Assembly (NCBI RefSeq): GCF_000381265.1
Contig: NZ_KB906255.1
Coordinates: 294,495 to 358,494 of the forward strand
Direction of reading: 5' to 3'
DNA length: 64,000 nt
Origin: Curvibacter lanceolatus ATCC 14669
GTDB lineage: Bacteria > Pseudomonadota > Gammaproteobacteria > Burkholderiales > Burkholderiaceae_C
Shown here: piece after piece, positions 27,666-36,899 of the stretch
Numbering within the stretch: position 1 is the first letter of the stretch
Layout: each line of letters opens with the position of its first letter
The notes under the pieces: model-generated
Databases searched by the model: none
What the model was told of the DNA's origin: nothing
The model's input: only the letters and a program-made list of their open reading frames with translations
Made by a program: the position numbers and the translations under genes

Positions 27666-29067
27666 GGCCCAGGCCAGAGCTATTCCCTCCATGATGATCC
27701 AACGCCTCACCGTTCTGACGCTGGCCTGCCTGACTGCCTTGTCAGCCCAGGCCCAGGGCATCCGCATGCCTGGCAGCGGCTCCTCGTCTGCGTTTGCCCC
27801 GGCACCCGCCGTGCGCACCGCCGCCCCCAGCGGCCCGCAGCAGGCCGACTACATCGTGGCCGTGGTCAATTCCGAGCCCATCACCAACAACGAGGTGCGT
27901 GCCCGTGTGGCCCGCACCCTGCAGCAACTGGCGCAGCAGGGCACCACCCCGCCCTCTGCCGCTGAGCTGGATCGCCTGGTGCTGGAGCGCATGATCGGCG
28001 AGAAGGCCCAGGCCCAGCTGGCCGCCGAACAGGGCCTGAAGGTCGAGGAAGGCGCGATCGATCTGGCCGAGCAGAACATCGCCCGTCAGAACCAGCTCAC
28101 GGTGGCCGAACTGCGCAAGCGGCTGAGCCAGGATGGCCTGAGCCTCAAGCAGCTGCGTGACGATCTGCGCACCCAGCTGCTGCTGGCCCGCCTGCGCGAG
28201 CGCGAGGTGGAGCCGCGCGCCAAGGTCACCGACCTGGAGATCGACCAGTTCCTGCAGGAGCAACTGGCCCGCCAGTCGCTGGCGCAGCAGGAGATCAACC
28301 TGGCCCAGGTGCTGGTGGCGGTGCCCGAAGGCGCCTCACCCGAGACGGTGGCCAACCTCAAGGCCCGTGCCGACCGGGTGGCGGCCCAGGCCCGCGCCGG
28401 GGTCGACTTTGCCGCCCTGGCGCGCGATTACTCCGATGGCACCGATCGCACCCGCGGCGGCGAGATGGGCCTGCGCGCTGCCGAGCGCTACCCCGAGATC
28501 TTCATCAATGCCATCAAGGACGCCCCGGTGCAAGCCATCGTCGGCCCGGTCCGCAGCGGCGCCGGCTTCCACATCCTCAAGGTGATCGACCGCAACGATC
28601 CCAAGCCGGCCGTGGTGACCGTGCCCCAGTCGCGCGCGCGCCACATCCTGTTGCGCACCGGCCCGAAGCTCAGCGAAAGCGCCGCCGTGGCCCTGATCAA
28701 GGGCTACCGCCAGCGCATCGTCGAGGGGGGCGCCTCGTTTGCCGACCTGGCACGCGAGCACTCGCAGGACGGCAGCGCCAAGCAAGGCGGTGATCTGGGC
28801 TGGGTCAACCCGGGCCAGTTCGTGCCCGAGTTTGAAGAGGTGATGAACCACCTGGAGCCCGGTGAGATCAGCGAGCCGGTGGTGTCGCGCTTTGGCGTGC
28901 ACCTGATCCAGCTGATGGAGCGGCGCGACGCGCCGATGTCCTTGCGCGACCAGCGCGAGGTGGCGCGCAACATGTTGCGCGAAAAGAAGATGGAAGAGGC
29001 TTACGTGAGCTGGGCCCAGGAGGTGCGTGACCGCGCCTACGTGGAACTGCGTGACCCGCCGCAATAA
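27658..29067 (+). CDS. surA: Periplasmic chaperone and peptidyl-prolyl isomerase
   Basis: A 469-aa protein with signal peptide (ALSAQAQG), an N-terminal SurA chaperone domain (VNSEPITNNEVRARV), and two parvulin domains, the second with the active-looking SRARHILLRTG and GGDLGWVNPGQFVPEFE. It escorts outer-membrane barrels, including LptD, to the Bam complex. ATG 27658 overlaps the lptD stop (ATGACTAA); ATG 27691 is an alternative that gives a shorter signal peptide. Neither has a strong ribosome site. Confidence 0.92.
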   Translation: MTKAQARAIPSMMIQRLTVLTLACLTALSAQAQGIRMPGSGSSSAFAPAPAVRTAAPSGPQQADYIVAVVNSEPITNNEVRARVARTLQQLAQQGTTPPSAAELDRLVLERMIGEKAQAQLAAEQGLKVEEGAIDLAEQNIARQNQLTVAELRKRLSQDGLSLKQLRDDLRTQLLLARLREREVEPRAKVTDLEIDQFLQEQLARQSLAQQEINLAQVLVAVPEGASPETVANLKARADRVAAQARAGVDFAALARDYSDGTDRTRGGEMGLRAAERYPEIFINAIKDAPVQAIVGPVRSGAGFHILKVIDRNDPKPAVVTVPQSRARHILLRTGPKLSESAAVALIKGYRQRIVEGGASFADLAREHSQDGSAKQGGDLGWVNPGQFVPEFEEVMNHLEPGEISEPVVSRFGVHLIQLMERRDAPMSLRDQREVARNMLREKKMEEAYVSWAQEVRDRAYVELRDPPQ

Positions 29068-29070
29068 GCC

Positions 29071-29829
29071 ATGAAACACATTCCCCGCAAACGCTTCGGC
29101 CAGCATTTCCTGTCGGACCGGGCCATCATCGATGGCATCGTCGACGAGATCGCGCCGCAGCCCGGCCAACCCATGGTCGAGATCGGCCCCGGCCTGGCGG
29201 CGCTGACCCAGCCGCTGGTCGAGCGCGTGGGCCGCCTCACCGTGATCGAGCTGGACCGCGACCTGGCCCGGCGCCTGCGTGAGCACCCCCAGCTCAACGT
29301 GGTGGAGTCGGATGTCCTGAAGGTGGATTTCACCGCCCTGGCCCAGAGCCTGGGGGTGCCACGCCTGCGCGTGGTGGGCAACCTGCCCTACAACATCTCC
29401 ACGCCCATCCTGTTTCACCTGCTCGAGCATGTGGACGTGGTCGAAGACCAGCACTTCATGCTGCAAAAAGAGGTCATCGACCGCATGGTGGCCGCGCCCA
29501 GCACCTCGGACTACGGTCGCCTGAGCGTGATGCTGCAGTGGCGCTACGCGATGCAGAACGTGCTGTTCGTGCCGCCCGAGAGCTTTGACCCACCGCCCCG
29601 CGTGGACAGCGCCGTGGTGCGCATGGTGCCGCGCGCGGAGCCGGCCCCTCTGAACCCCAAGCTGCTTGAAGAGCTGGTGCAGGTGGCCTTCAGCCAGCGG
29701 CGCAAGCTGCTGCGCCATACGCTGGGCCGCTGGCTGGAAGCACGCGGCTTCAGCGGTGAGTTCAACACCCAGCGCCGTGCCGAAGAGGTGCCGGTGGCCG
29801 AGTACGTGGCGCTGGCGCAGTCGCTCTGA
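29071..29829 (+). CDS. rsmA: 16S rRNA dimethyladenosine transferase
   Basis: A 252-aa KsgA/Dim1 Rossmann methyltransferase of normal length. Motifs are in order: [13 protein letters not shown] loop [11 protein letters not shown], acidic ELDRDL, and catalytic NLPYNIS. It dimethylates A1518 and A1519 of 16S rRNA. It begins 3 bp after surA, completing lptD-surA-rsmA. In many proteobacteria pdxA lies between surA and rsmA; it is absent here. A hairpin follows the stop. Confidence 0.95.
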   Translation: MKHIPRKRFGQHFLSDRAIIDGIVDEIAPQPGQPMVEIGPGLAALTQPLVERVGRLTVIELDRDLARRLREHPQLNVVESDVLKVDFTALAQSLGVPRLRVVGNLPYNISTPILFHLLEHVDVVEDQHFMLQKEVIDRMVAAPSTSDYGRLSVMLQWRYAMQNVLFVPPESFDPPPRVDSAVVRMVPRAEPAPLNPKLLEELVQVAFSQRRKLLRHTLGRWLEARGFSGEFNTQRRAEEVPVAEYVALAQSL

Positions 29830-29832
29830 GGC

Positions 29833-29870
29833 CCCGCTCGGGGCGCCTTGTTTGGCGCCCCAGGAGCGGG
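29833..29870. terminator. Extended hairpin between convergent rsmA and chemoreceptor genes
   Basis: GGGGCGCC (29840-29847), loop TTGTTT, GGCGCCCC (29854-29861), extended by CCCGCTC (29833-29839) pairing with GAGCGGG (29864-29870) across a 2-nt bulge. The stem is about 15 bp. There is no T-run on either side, so it could work as a weak bidirectional terminator or as an RNA 3'-end stabiliser. Confidence 0.5.
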
Positions 29871-29871
29871 T

Positions 29872-31653
29872 TCAGAAAGTTTCCCAGTCGTCTTCCTGAC
29901 CTGCTGCCGCCTTGGCCGGTGGCTTGGCCGTAGCCTGGTGGGCGATGGCTGCGGGTTGGGCCGCTGGCGTTGCGGCGGCTTTGGCAGGGGCCGGCCCGGC
30001 CACACGGGCGGGTGCGGCCTGGCTGCGCGGCAGCGGTGCCGGCAGGGGTTTGGACATGGGCTTGGGCTCAGGACGACGCAGGGCGGCCGATTCGCCCGCC
30101 CCCAGGCGGAACTTGCGCACCAGTTGCTCCAGCTGCTCGGCCTGCGTCTGCATGGATTGCGCGGCGGCGGCTGATTCTTCCACCAGGGCGGCATTTTGCT
30201 GGGTCACCTGGTCGAGCTGGGCCACGGCCGAGTTGACTTCGCTGAGGCCGCCGCTTTGCTCGCCGGTGGCCTGGGTGATGTCGGCCACGATGTGGGCCAC
30301 GCGCTGCACCGAGACCACCACCTCGCTCATGGTGCTGCCGGCCTGCTGCACCAGCTCCGAGCCCGATTCGACCTTGGCCTCCGAGGCCCCGATCAGGGTT
30401 TTGATCTCGCGCGCCGCCTGGGCGGCCCGCTGGGCCAGGTTGCGCACCTCGCCGGCCACCACGGCAAAGCCCCGGCCCTGCTCACCGGCGCGCGCTGCTT
30501 CGACCGCGGCGTTGAGCGCCAGGATGTTGGTCTGGAAGGCAATGCCGTCGATCACACCGGTGATATCGCCAATCTTGCGCGAGGCGGTGCGGATTTCTTC
30601 CATGGTGCTCACCACGCGTGACACCACCTGCCCGCCCTGCTCGGCCACCTGGGAGGCCGAGCCTGCCAGAGCGCTGGCCTGGCGTGAGGATTCGGCCGAT
30701 TGCTGCACGTTGTGTGTCAGGGCCTCCATCGAGGACGAGGTCTTCTGCAGGTTGGCCGCGGTCTGCTCGGTGCGGTGCGACAGGTCGTTGTTACCGCTGG
30801 CGATCTCGCTGCTGGCGGTGGCGATGTTTTCGGTGGCCTGCATCACCTGCTTGACCAGGTCGCGCAGCGATTCCTGCATCTGTCCCATGGAACTGACGAG
30901 CTGGCCGATTTCGTCGTCCGAATCGCTGCGCACCTCATTGGACAGATCGCCTTGGGCGATGCGCTCGGCCAGGTCACGCGCCTGGGTGATGGAGCGGGCC
31001 AGGCCACGCACGCTGAACACGGTCAAGGGGATCAGCACCACCAGCGCCACCACCAGCAGGGCCACGATCAGCGAGCCCAGGCGGTAGATGTCGCGCTGCA
31101 TGTCGGCTTCGGCGTTGTGCATGGCCTCGCTGGCCTGGTGGCTGAGTTGCGACAGGCCCTGGTCGGCGGCCTCCATGTGCTTTTTCAGGCGGTCGGCATA
31201 GGCGCCGGCGGCAGCGCCATCGATCTGGGCGCGTTCCACCTGTTCGAGGATGGGGGTCAGGCCGGTCTCGTATTCCTTCAAGGCGGCCTGCACCTGCTTG
31301 AGGGACTCGGTGAGGGCGCTGTCATCGGCATTCTGGGTTTGCAGGGTGCTGGTGGCGCTCAGCAGGCTGCCCAGTTGCTTCTTCCAGGCTTCGCGCAGGT
31401 TAGCCACTTCCACGCTGTTGTTGAAGCTGATGATGATGTCTTTCTCGCTGCGGCGGATGTCGGCGGCCTTGAGCCGCAGTTCGTCGAGCGAGGTGAGGGT
31501 CTGCACCTTCTGCTCCAGCAAGGTCTTCAGGGTGCCTTGGGTGCTGTGCAGGGCCCAGAAACCGGTCAGTCCGATGACGGTCAGCCGCAGCAAGGAGAAT
31601 CCGGTGCCGAAATAAAGGCGGGCCCGGATGGATAGGCGGTTCAACAAGTTCAT
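29872..31653 (-). CDS. Methyl-accepting chemotaxis protein with CheR-tether C-terminus
   Basis: A 593-aa chemoreceptor. A TM helix at about 12-32 leads into a four-helix-bundle (4HB_MCP) periplasmic domain, then a second TM (about 193-216), HAMP and an MCP signalling hairpin with tip [20 protein letters not shown]. The C-terminal 70 residues are a flexible Ala/Pro-rich linker ending DDWETF, which matches the xWxxF pentapeptide that recruits CheR/CheB. ATG 31653 follows AAGGTG. A GTG at 31659 is possible but lacks that spacing. The ligand is unknown. Confidence 0.88.
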   Translation of the reverse strand: MNLLNRLSIRARLYFGTGFSLLRLTVIGLTGFWALHSTQGTLKTLLEQKVQTLTSLDELRLKAADIRRSEKDIIISFNNSVEVANLREAWKKQLGSLLSATSTLQTQNADDSALTESLKQVQAALKEYETGLTPILEQVERAQIDGAAAGAYADRLKKHMEAADQGLSQLSHQASEAMHNAEADMQRDIYRLGSLIVALLVVALVVLIPLTVFSVRGLARSITQARDLAERIAQGDLSNEVRSDSDDEIGQLVSSMGQMQESLRDLVKQVMQATENIATASSEIASGNNDLSHRTEQTAANLQKTSSSMEALTHNVQQSAESSRQASALAGSASQVAEQGGQVVSRVVSTMEEIRTASRKIGDITGVIDGIAFQTNILALNAAVEAARAGEQGRGFAVVAGEVRNLAQRAAQAAREIKTLIGASEAKVESGSELVQQAGSTMSEVVVSVQRVAHIVADITQATGEQSGGLSEVNSAVAQLDQVTQQNAALVEESAAAAQSMQTQAEQLEQLVRKFRLGAGESAALRRPEPKPMSKPLPAPLPRSQAAPARVAGPAPAKAAATPAAQPAAIAHQATAKPPAKAAAGQEDDWETF

Positions 31654-31765
31654 AGGCACCTTTTGGGTCGTGTCGGTCTCGCACAGGCAAAAGCCACGCC
31701 AACTGGGTATTTGAAGGGCCTCCCTGCGTCAGGAGCGCGAATGTTGCCTGCACGAGTCATGCCAT

Positions 31766-31809
31766 GCAAGCAGGGCTTGCCCGCAGCTGGCGGGGCTTTT
31801 TGCAAGCCC
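31766..31809. other. Cluster of nested inverted repeats upstream of the chemoreceptor gene
   Basis: GCAAGC-AGG-GCTTGC (31766-31780), CCCGC-AGCTG-GCGGG followed by GCTTTTT (about 31780-31799), and GGGCTTGC (31773-31780) pairing with GCAAGCCC (31802-31809). The alternative pairings share an arm, so only one can form at a time. It lies in the 239-bp gene-poor stretch upstream of the minus-strand chemoreceptor. It could be a plus-strand terminator or a small RNA end; no plus-strand gene precedes it. Confidence 0.3.
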
Positions 31810-31834
31810 GATCGACCAGGCGAACCAAGGCGGC

Positions 31835-31870
31835 AAAAAAAAACCCGCAGTGCGCGACTGCGGGTTTTTT
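31835..31870. terminator. Rho-independent terminator, bidirectional
   Basis: CCCGCAGT (31844-31851), loop GCGCG, ACTGCGGG (31857-31864), flanked by nine A's on one side and six T's on the other. It fits the classic intrinsic terminator on both strands. It sits 23 bp downstream of the remnant ORF (31893-32102) and so ends the minus-strand ribonuclease/barstar region. Confidence 0.85.
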
Positions 31871-31892
31871 GAGAGGGCAAAGGTGGGGCGCT

Positions 31893-32102
31893 TCAGGCCG
31901 CCGACAACCAGTACCCGGCATTGAAAGGGCTGCTCATGCGCAGCGCCTGGGGCGAGACATCCACCAGTTTGTCGGTGGGCATGCGGTCGCCGTTGTCCGG
32001 GTTCAGGGCAATCCCCGTCAGGGTCTTGCCGACTTCAGCCTCGTTGGCCCGTTCTGCTTGGCCAGCTTGTGCAGAACGGGCTACAGAAAAGAATAGAAAC
32101 AT
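31893..32102 (-). pseudogene. Short coding remnant downstream of barstar
   Basis: A 69-codon frame overlaps the barstar 3' end and runs to TGA at 31893. Its last 50 codons have host-like G/C-rich codon use and read as a plausible protein C-terminus (LNPDNGDRMPTDKLVDV, then SPFNAGYWL); the first 18 codons look like read-through of the barstar end and a hairpin. I do not recognise the family. I read it as the 3' end of a gene whose front was lost, though a genuine small protein is possible. A strong terminator follows. Confidence 0.35.
32048..32080. terminator. Hairpin immediately after the barstar stop
   Basis: CCCGTTCTGC (32048-32057) and GCAGAACGGG (32071-32080) form a perfect 10-bp stem with a 13-nt loop, abutting the barstar stop codon. 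There is no T-run, so it may pause transcription or protect the 3' end. It is also inside the overlapping remnant frame. Confidence 0.45.
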
Positions 32103-32587
32103 CGGAAGGGGATCTTCCGGTCGCTCCAGTAATCGGCGGCATCCCGGAAGATGTCGAGCAATTGCTCGCGTGCTTCCTTGTCGAACTTGGCGTGGGCCGG
32201 AATCTGTTCCAGCACCACGATGAAGCCTGGCTGCGGGCCCGATTTGTGCAAGGGATCGGTCATGCAGTCATACAAGGCGTCAAAATTCTTGCCGAAGTGC
32301 GCCGGAAAGGTGAATTGCGCCGCAATCATGTCCAGCACGTCCTGTTTGGACTGTGCATTGGCCAGGTTGGCGTACAGAAAGTGCTGGCCCAGGTCGCGTG
32401 CGGCTTCCTGAAGGTCTTGTACCCGAAAGGCCCGAATCGACTGAACGATGTTGGTTCGAACGGTACGAAGTGGCGTATCCATCTCCGCTTCTCTTTCTCT
32501 ATGGTCAAAAAAAATGGGTCCGTCCACGCTGTTGGTCCCGGTATCCACCTGGGGCACCTTCATGGCTGCGGTGATTTCAAAGGTCAT
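32081..32587 (-). CDS. Barstar-family ribonuclease inhibitor
   Basis: A protein of up to 168 aa with a clear barstar core: HFGKNFDALYDCMTD, where Asp103 and Asp107 match the barstar aspartates that plug the RNase active site. It should stay in the cytoplasm and neutralise the ribonuclease encoded just upstream. ATG 32587 overlaps the RNase stop by ATGA; ATG 32482 (36th residue) would give a 133-aa protein, closer to the usual barstar-like length. Either way it is in the same transcript as the RNase. Base composition is more AT-rich than the flanks. Confidence 0.88.
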   Translation of the reverse strand: MTFEITAAMKVPQVDTGTNSVDGPIFFDHREREAEMDTPLRTVRTNIVQSIRAFRVQDLQEAARDLGQHFLYANLANAQSKQDVLDMIAAQFTFPAHFGKNFDALYDCMTDPLHKSGPQPGFIVVLEQIPAHAKFDKEAREQLLDIFRDAADYWSDRKIPFRCFYSFL

Positions 32588-32991
32588 TCGACGATGCGGC
32601 GAAAGCTCGCATAGTGGTCTTGGCTGTAGTAGCAGGCTTCGGGCGCCCTGATCTGGCGTCCCCCGCAGACAATGCGCCGGGCACCCCGGTCACGCGAGCC
32701 TGGAGTCTGAACGGTGTATTCACGGTAGAAGCCGCGCGGCTGGTGGGGCAGGATTCGCTCGCGGTTGCCAAAGACCACACCGTCCTTCTCGAAGGGGAAC
32801 GGCCCCCCGGACAGGATCAATTGATAAGTCTGGCGCCCTTGCGCCGGCAGTTCCGCCAGGGAGATCGTGGCCTGGGCACTGATCGCGGGCGTCTCTCGGG
32901 AATGCACCAGGGTGGTGCCTGAGAGCGCCGCTGCCGACATCAGACAAACCAGCAGGAATTGGCTTGTTCTGGCGGCAACTTTTCGCAGCAT
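32584..32991 (-). CDS. Secreted guanyl-specific ribonuclease (RNase T1/Sa family)
   Basis: A 135-aa protein. Residues 1-31 form a signal peptide (LLVCLMSAAALSG). The mature part follows Streptomyces RNase Sa closely: LPAQGRQTY, GGPFPFEKDGVVFGNRE, then FYREYTVQTPGSRDRGARR and DHYASF. Likely catalytic residues are Glu91 (REYTV), Arg105/106 and His126 (DHYASF). It would cleave RNA after guanosine outside the cell or in a competitor. ATG 32991 has AAAGGTG upstream. The stop overlaps the barstar start, so toxin and inhibitor are coupled. No secretion-effector fusion (Rhs, CdiA) is present. Confidence 0.9.
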   Translation of the reverse strand: MLRKVAARTSQFLLVCLMSAAALSGTTLVHSRETPAISAQATISLAELPAQGRQTYQLILSGGPFPFEKDGVVFGNRERILPHQPRGFYREYTVQTPGSRDRGARRIVCGGRQIRAPEACYYSQDHYASFRRIVE

Positions 32992-33072
32992 GAAATAACA
33001 CCTTTCAGAAACTCCGGGTAAACCCCAAAATTTCAAGGTCGCAAGTTTGACGTATCTGGTCCTGAAAAGCAA

Positions 33073-33099
33073 GCGGCTGCCCAAAAAATGGGCAGCCGC
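33073..33099. terminator. Terminator hairpin downstream of maeB
   Basis: GCGGCTGCCCA (33073-33083), loop AAAAA, TGGGCAGCCGC (33089-33099): a perfect 11-bp stem, 49 bp past the maeB stop. On the minus strand the loop is TTTTT and the 3' flank is CTTGCTTTTC, a modest T-run. It also separates maeB from the promoter region of the minus-strand ribonuclease gene. Confidence 0.6.
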
Positions 33100-33148
33100 G
33101 CTCGGGTTTCCGTCGTCTAAAAGTTAGCGCTCGCTATGGAGCGATTGC

Positions 33149-35461
33149 TTATCGCGAAGCGTTGGCGTCGGCCACCGTCAGGGCTGTCATGTTCACGATC
33201 CGGCGCACCGTGGTGCTGGCGGTGAGGATGTGCACAGGTTGTGCCGCGCCCAGCAGCACCGGGCCAATCGCGATGTTGCCGCCTGCCGCCGTCTTGAGCA
33301 GGTTGTACGAGATGTTGGCGGCATCGATGTTGGGCAGGACCAGCAGGTTGGCGCTGCCCAAAAGGGTGCTGTGCGGCATCAGCGCCTGGCGGGCGGCACC
33401 ATCGAGGGCCACGTCGCCGTGCATTTCGCCGTCCACTTCCAGCCACGGGGCCTGTTCGCGCAGCAGCTCCAGGGTGCGGCGCATCTTCACCGCGCTGGGC
33501 TGGCTGCTGCTGCCGAAGTTCGAGTGCGACAGCAGCGCTGCCTTGGGCTTGATGCCGAAGCGCATCATTTCCTCGGCGGCCATGATGGTGATCTCGGTGA
33601 GTTGCTCGGCCGTCGGATCGTAGTTGACGTGGGTGTCGACCAGGAACAGTTGGCGGTCGGGCAGCAGCAGGCCGTTCATGCAGGCGTAGGTGCTGACGCC
33701 GGGGCGCTTGCCGATCACCTGATCCAGGTAGTTCAGGTGCAGCGTGGTATGGCCCCAGGTGCCGGCGATCAGGCCGTCGACCTCGCCCTTGTGCAGCAGC
33801 ATGGCGCCGATCAGCGACAGGCGGCGACGCATTTCGATCTTGGCGATCGGCACCGTGATGCCCTTGCGCTCGGTCATGCGGTGGTAGGTCTGCCAGAAGT
33901 CGCGGTAGCGGTGGTCGTTTTCGACGTTGACCACGTCGTAGTTGCGGCCTTCCTGCAGGCGCAGGCCGAACTTCTCGATGCGCTCGGCGATCACGGCCGG
34001 GCGGCCGATCAGGGTCGGGCGGGCCAGGCCCTCGTCGACCACGATCTGGGCGGCGCGCAGCACGCGTTCTTCTTCACCCTCGGCGTAGGCCACGCGCTTC
34101 TTGGCGGCGGACTTGGCGGCGGTGAAGATCGGCTTCATGGTGGTGCCCGAGGCATACACGAAGCTTTGCAGCTTCTCGCGGTAGGCGTCCAGGTCCTTCA
34201 CGGGGCGCAGGGCCACGCCGCTGTCGGCGGCCGCCTGGGCCACGGCCGGCGCGATCTTCATCATCAGGCGCGGGTCGAAGGGCTTGGGAATCAGGTATTC
34301 GGGGCCGAAGGCCAGGGGGTGGCCCACGTAGGCGGCGGCCACCACTTCGCTTTGCTCGGCCTGGGCCAGCTCGGCAATCGCGTGCACGGCCGCAATCTCC
34401 ATCTCCACCGTGATGGTCGAGGCGCCGGCGTCCAGGGCGCCACGGAAGATGTACGGGAAGCACAGGACGTTGTTGACCTGGTTCGGGTAATCGGTGCGGC
34501 CGGTGGCCATGATGGCGTCGTCGCGCACCGCCTTGACCTCTTCGGGCAGGATTTCGGGCGTGGGGTTGGCCAGCGCGAAGATCAGCGGATTGGCGGCCAT
34601 CTTGGCCACCATCTCGGGCTTGAGCACGCCGCCGGCCGACAGGCCCAGGAAGACATCGGCGCCTTCGATGATCTGGCCCAGGGTGCGGGCGTCGGTCTTC
34701 TGGGCGAACTGGATCTTGTCCTCGTCCATCAGCTCGGTGCGGCCTTCATAGACCACGCCGGCCAGGTCGGTCACGTAGATGTTTTCGCGCGGCAGGCCCA
34801 GCTTGAGCAGCAGGCTCAGGCAGGCCAGGGCGGCGGCGCCGGCGCCCGAGGTGACGAGCTTGACCTTCTTGATGTCCTTGCCCACGACCTTCAGGCCGTT
34901 GAGCAGGGCCGCACCCACCACGATGGCGGTGCCGTGCTGGTCGTCGTGGAAGACCGGGATCTTCATGCGTTCGCGCAGCTTGCGCTCGACATAGAAGCAG
35001 TCGGGGGCCTTGATGTCTTCGAGGTTGATGCCGCCGAAGGTGGGCTCCAGCGAGGCAATGATGTCGACCAGCTTGTCCAGGTCTTTTTGCTCGTCGATCT
35101 CGATGTCGAACACATCGATGCCGGCGAACTTCTTGAACAGCACGCCCTTGCCTTCCATGACGGGCTTGGCGGCCAGCGGGCCGATGTTGCCCAGGCCCAG
35201 CACGGCGGTGCCGTTGGTGATCACGGCCACGAGGTTGCCGCGGCTGGTGTATTTGAAGGCGGCGTTGGGATCCTTGACGATTTCCTCGCAGGGGGCTGCG
35301 ACGCCGGGGGAGTAGGCCAGGGCCAGATCGTGCTGGTTGACCAGTTGCTTGGTGGCGGCAATGGCCACCTTGCCGGGGGTCGGCAGCTCGTGGTATTCCA
35401 GTGCGGCGCGCCGCAATTCAGCGCGCTGTTCTTCTTTGTTGGCCTGTGGGTTGATGGGCAT
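33149..35461 (-). CDS. maeB: NADP-dependent malic enzyme with phosphotransacetylase-like domain
   Basis: A 770-aa protein. Residues 1-430 are the malic enzyme: [15 protein letters not shown] at the start, the [11 protein letters not shown] metal-binding loop and a Rossmann region [15 protein letters not shown]. Residues about 440-770 are a phosphotransacetylase-like domain ([36 protein letters not shown]), usually inactive and regulatory. It decarboxylates malate to pyruvate and makes NADPH. Length matches the MaeB family. ATG 35461 follows GGAG. A terminator follows. Confidence 0.95.
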   Translation of the reverse strand: MPINPQANKEEQRAELRRAALEYHELPTPGKVAIAATKQLVNQHDLALAYSPGVAAPCEEIVKDPNAAFKYTSRGNLVAVITNGTAVLGLGNIGPLAAKPVMEGKGVLFKKFAGIDVFDIEIDEQKDLDKLVDIIASLEPTFGGINLEDIKAPDCFYVERKLRERMKIPVFHDDQHGTAIVVGAALLNGLKVVGKDIKKVKLVTSGAGAAALACLSLLLKLGLPRENIYVTDLAGVVYEGRTELMDEDKIQFAQKTDARTLGQIIEGADVFLGLSAGGVLKPEMVAKMAANPLIFALANPTPEILPEEVKAVRDDAIMATGRTDYPNQVNNVLCFPYIFRGALDAGASTITVEMEIAAVHAIAELAQAEQSEVVAAAYVGHPLAFGPEYLIPKPFDPRLMMKIAPAVAQAAADSGVALRPVKDLDAYREKLQSFVYASGTTMKPIFTAAKSAAKKRVAYAEGEEERVLRAAQIVVDEGLARPTLIGRPAVIAERIEKFGLRLQEGRNYDVVNVENDHRYRDFWQTYHRMTERKGITVPIAKIEMRRRLSLIGAMLLHKGEVDGLIAGTWGHTTLHLNYLDQVIGKRPGVSTYACMNGLLLPDRQLFLVDTHVNYDPTAEQLTEITIMAAEEMMRFGIKPKAALLSHSNFGSSSQPSAVKMRRTLELLREQAPWLEVDGEMHGDVALDGAARQALMPHSTLLGSANLLVLPNIDAANISYNLLKTAAGGNIAIGPVLLGAAQPVHILTASTTVRRIVNMTALTVADANASR

Positions 35462-35681
35462 CCAATGTCTCCTGCTGGCTTGCTGGGGCTGGGGTCGCGC
35501 ACCGGTGGCGGCCTGTCCGGACTCGCAAGGGTTCGCGATTGTAGACCCACCTGGGGGGAAACCCTAGTCAGTAAATCTGCGTAAAAAGGTGAATGGGTTT
35601 TGACTATTTGGCAAAAGCCCGCACGTCAAACGGAGGGCTGAAGCTGGCCCCATTCTGAATGGGTTTTGGGCCGCTGCGAAC

Positions 35682-36899
35682 TCAATCGGGGCCTGATGGC
35701 GGGATTCGGCTTTTCAAACGCCGGTACAGCAGCCCTCTGGACACACCCAGTGCCCGGGCGGCGCGCGTGATGTTGCCGCCGACCTGGGCCAGTGCAGCTT
35801 CGATGTGCTGGCGGCTGTGTTCGTGCAGGGCGGGTCGGGTTTCGGTGGGCTGCGGTGTGTCGGTGGCTGTGGGGCCCGACCTGAGTTCAGGGGGTGGTTC
35901 CGGTGGTCTGACCGGCTCGCCCATCACCTGCAGGTGGCGCAAGCCATCGGTGGCCTGCAGTCGCACGCGCAGCCAGACGGTCAGGCCATTGCCCAGGCGC
36001 CTGGCCTGGGGCTGGTCGTGGTGGCTCAAAGCCAGCAGATCGCGCAGGTCCAGCCCCAGCGTGGCGTCGACGTCTTCCTGCGCAGGCCGTGGGGCCAGGC
36101 CCAGCAGGCGGCGCCCGGCCGGGTTGACCCAGGCCAACCGGCCCCGATCGTCGATGCCGGCCAGGCCTTGCTGGACGCTGTCGAGCAGATCCGGGTGGGC
36201 CTGGAACTGCAGCACCAGCTGCTCGCGGGCCTGGGCCTTGAGCAATCGGTTTTCGATCGAGGTGGCGTAGGCGCCCACCAGGCTGGCCGCATCGAAGCCG
36301 AAGGGGTGGGTTTCGATGGTCAGGTCCAGCACCCCGGCCAGGCGCCCATGGATGTCGCGGATCGGGGCTGCGGCACAGTGAAAGCTTTGCAGGCAGTCGT
36401 AATAGTGTTCCGCCCCCATCACGCTGCAGGCCTGGCCGGTGTGGGCCACCAGGCCGGGGGCGGTGGTGCCCACGGCGGATTCCGACAGGTTCACCCCCAG
36501 GCGCGCGGCCACCCCCAGCAGGGGCTGGTCGGCCAGCGGGTGGTGGGTGACATGCACGATCACGCCTTCGCTGTCAGTCAGGATGACCCGGCAGTCGGTG
36601 CCGCTGAGGGCGTGTTCCAGCGCCTGCAGTTCGTCGCCCGAGGCGCTGAGCAGCGGGCGGTTGCGGCCCAGGGCGCCGTGCAGGCGGCTGGGTGTGACCG
36701 GGTCGAAGCTCAGCGTGCGGCTGGTGCGGGGCTCCTGGCGCAGGCAACGCAGCCACGATTGCAGCACCCCCTCGGGCACCAGACCGCTGGGGCGTTGCCC
36801 CTCTTCAAACAGCTGCTGGCGTGCCTGGGCCACGCGCTGGCTGGGCGTGTTGAAGAACAGCGGGCGCGCCCAGGGGCGGCCAGGGTCTTGCCGGGGCAT
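35682..36899 (-). CDS. GAF-domain Fis-type transcriptional regulator lacking an AAA+ domain
   Basis: A 405-aa AcoR-like regulator: N-terminal SPSQRVAQARQQLFE-type region, a GAF domain (about 85-210, VGTTAPGLVAHTGQA, CAAAPIRDIHG), a PAS-like domain (about 235-340, DDRGRLAWVNPAGRRLLG), and a C-terminal Fis helix-turn-helix (GNITRAARALGVSRGLLYRR). The AAA+ sigma54-activation module found in AcoR is missing, so it should act without remodelling sigma54. It is divergent from the alcohol dehydrogenase, its likely target. ATG 36899 fits the family; upstream in-frame codons are unlikely. Confidence 0.85.
   Translation of the reverse strand: MPRQDPGRPWARPLFFNTPSQRVAQARQQLFEEGQRPSGLVPEGVLQSWLRCLRQEPRTSRTLSFDPVTPSRLHGALGRNRPLLSASGDELQALEHALSGTDCRVILTDSEGVIVHVTHHPLADQPLLGVAARLGVNLSESAVGTTAPGLVAHTGQACSVMGAEHYYDCLQSFHCAAAPIRDIHGRLAGVLDLTIETHPFGFDAASLVGAYATSIENRLLKAQAREQLVLQFQAHPDLLDSVQQGLAGIDDRGRLAWVNPAGRRLLGLAPRPAQEDVDATLGLDLRDLLALSHHDQPQARRLGNGLTVWLRVRLQATDGLRHLQVMGEPVRPPEPPPELRSGPTATDTPQPTETRPALHEHSRQHIEAALAQVGGNITRAARALGVSRGLLYRRLKSRIPPSGPD

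Noticed and set aside
31663-31872. Short plus-strand ORF of 69 codons upstream of the chemoreceptor
   Set aside because: It crosses the hairpins and the terminator, has no ribosome site, and ends in charged low-complexity residues.
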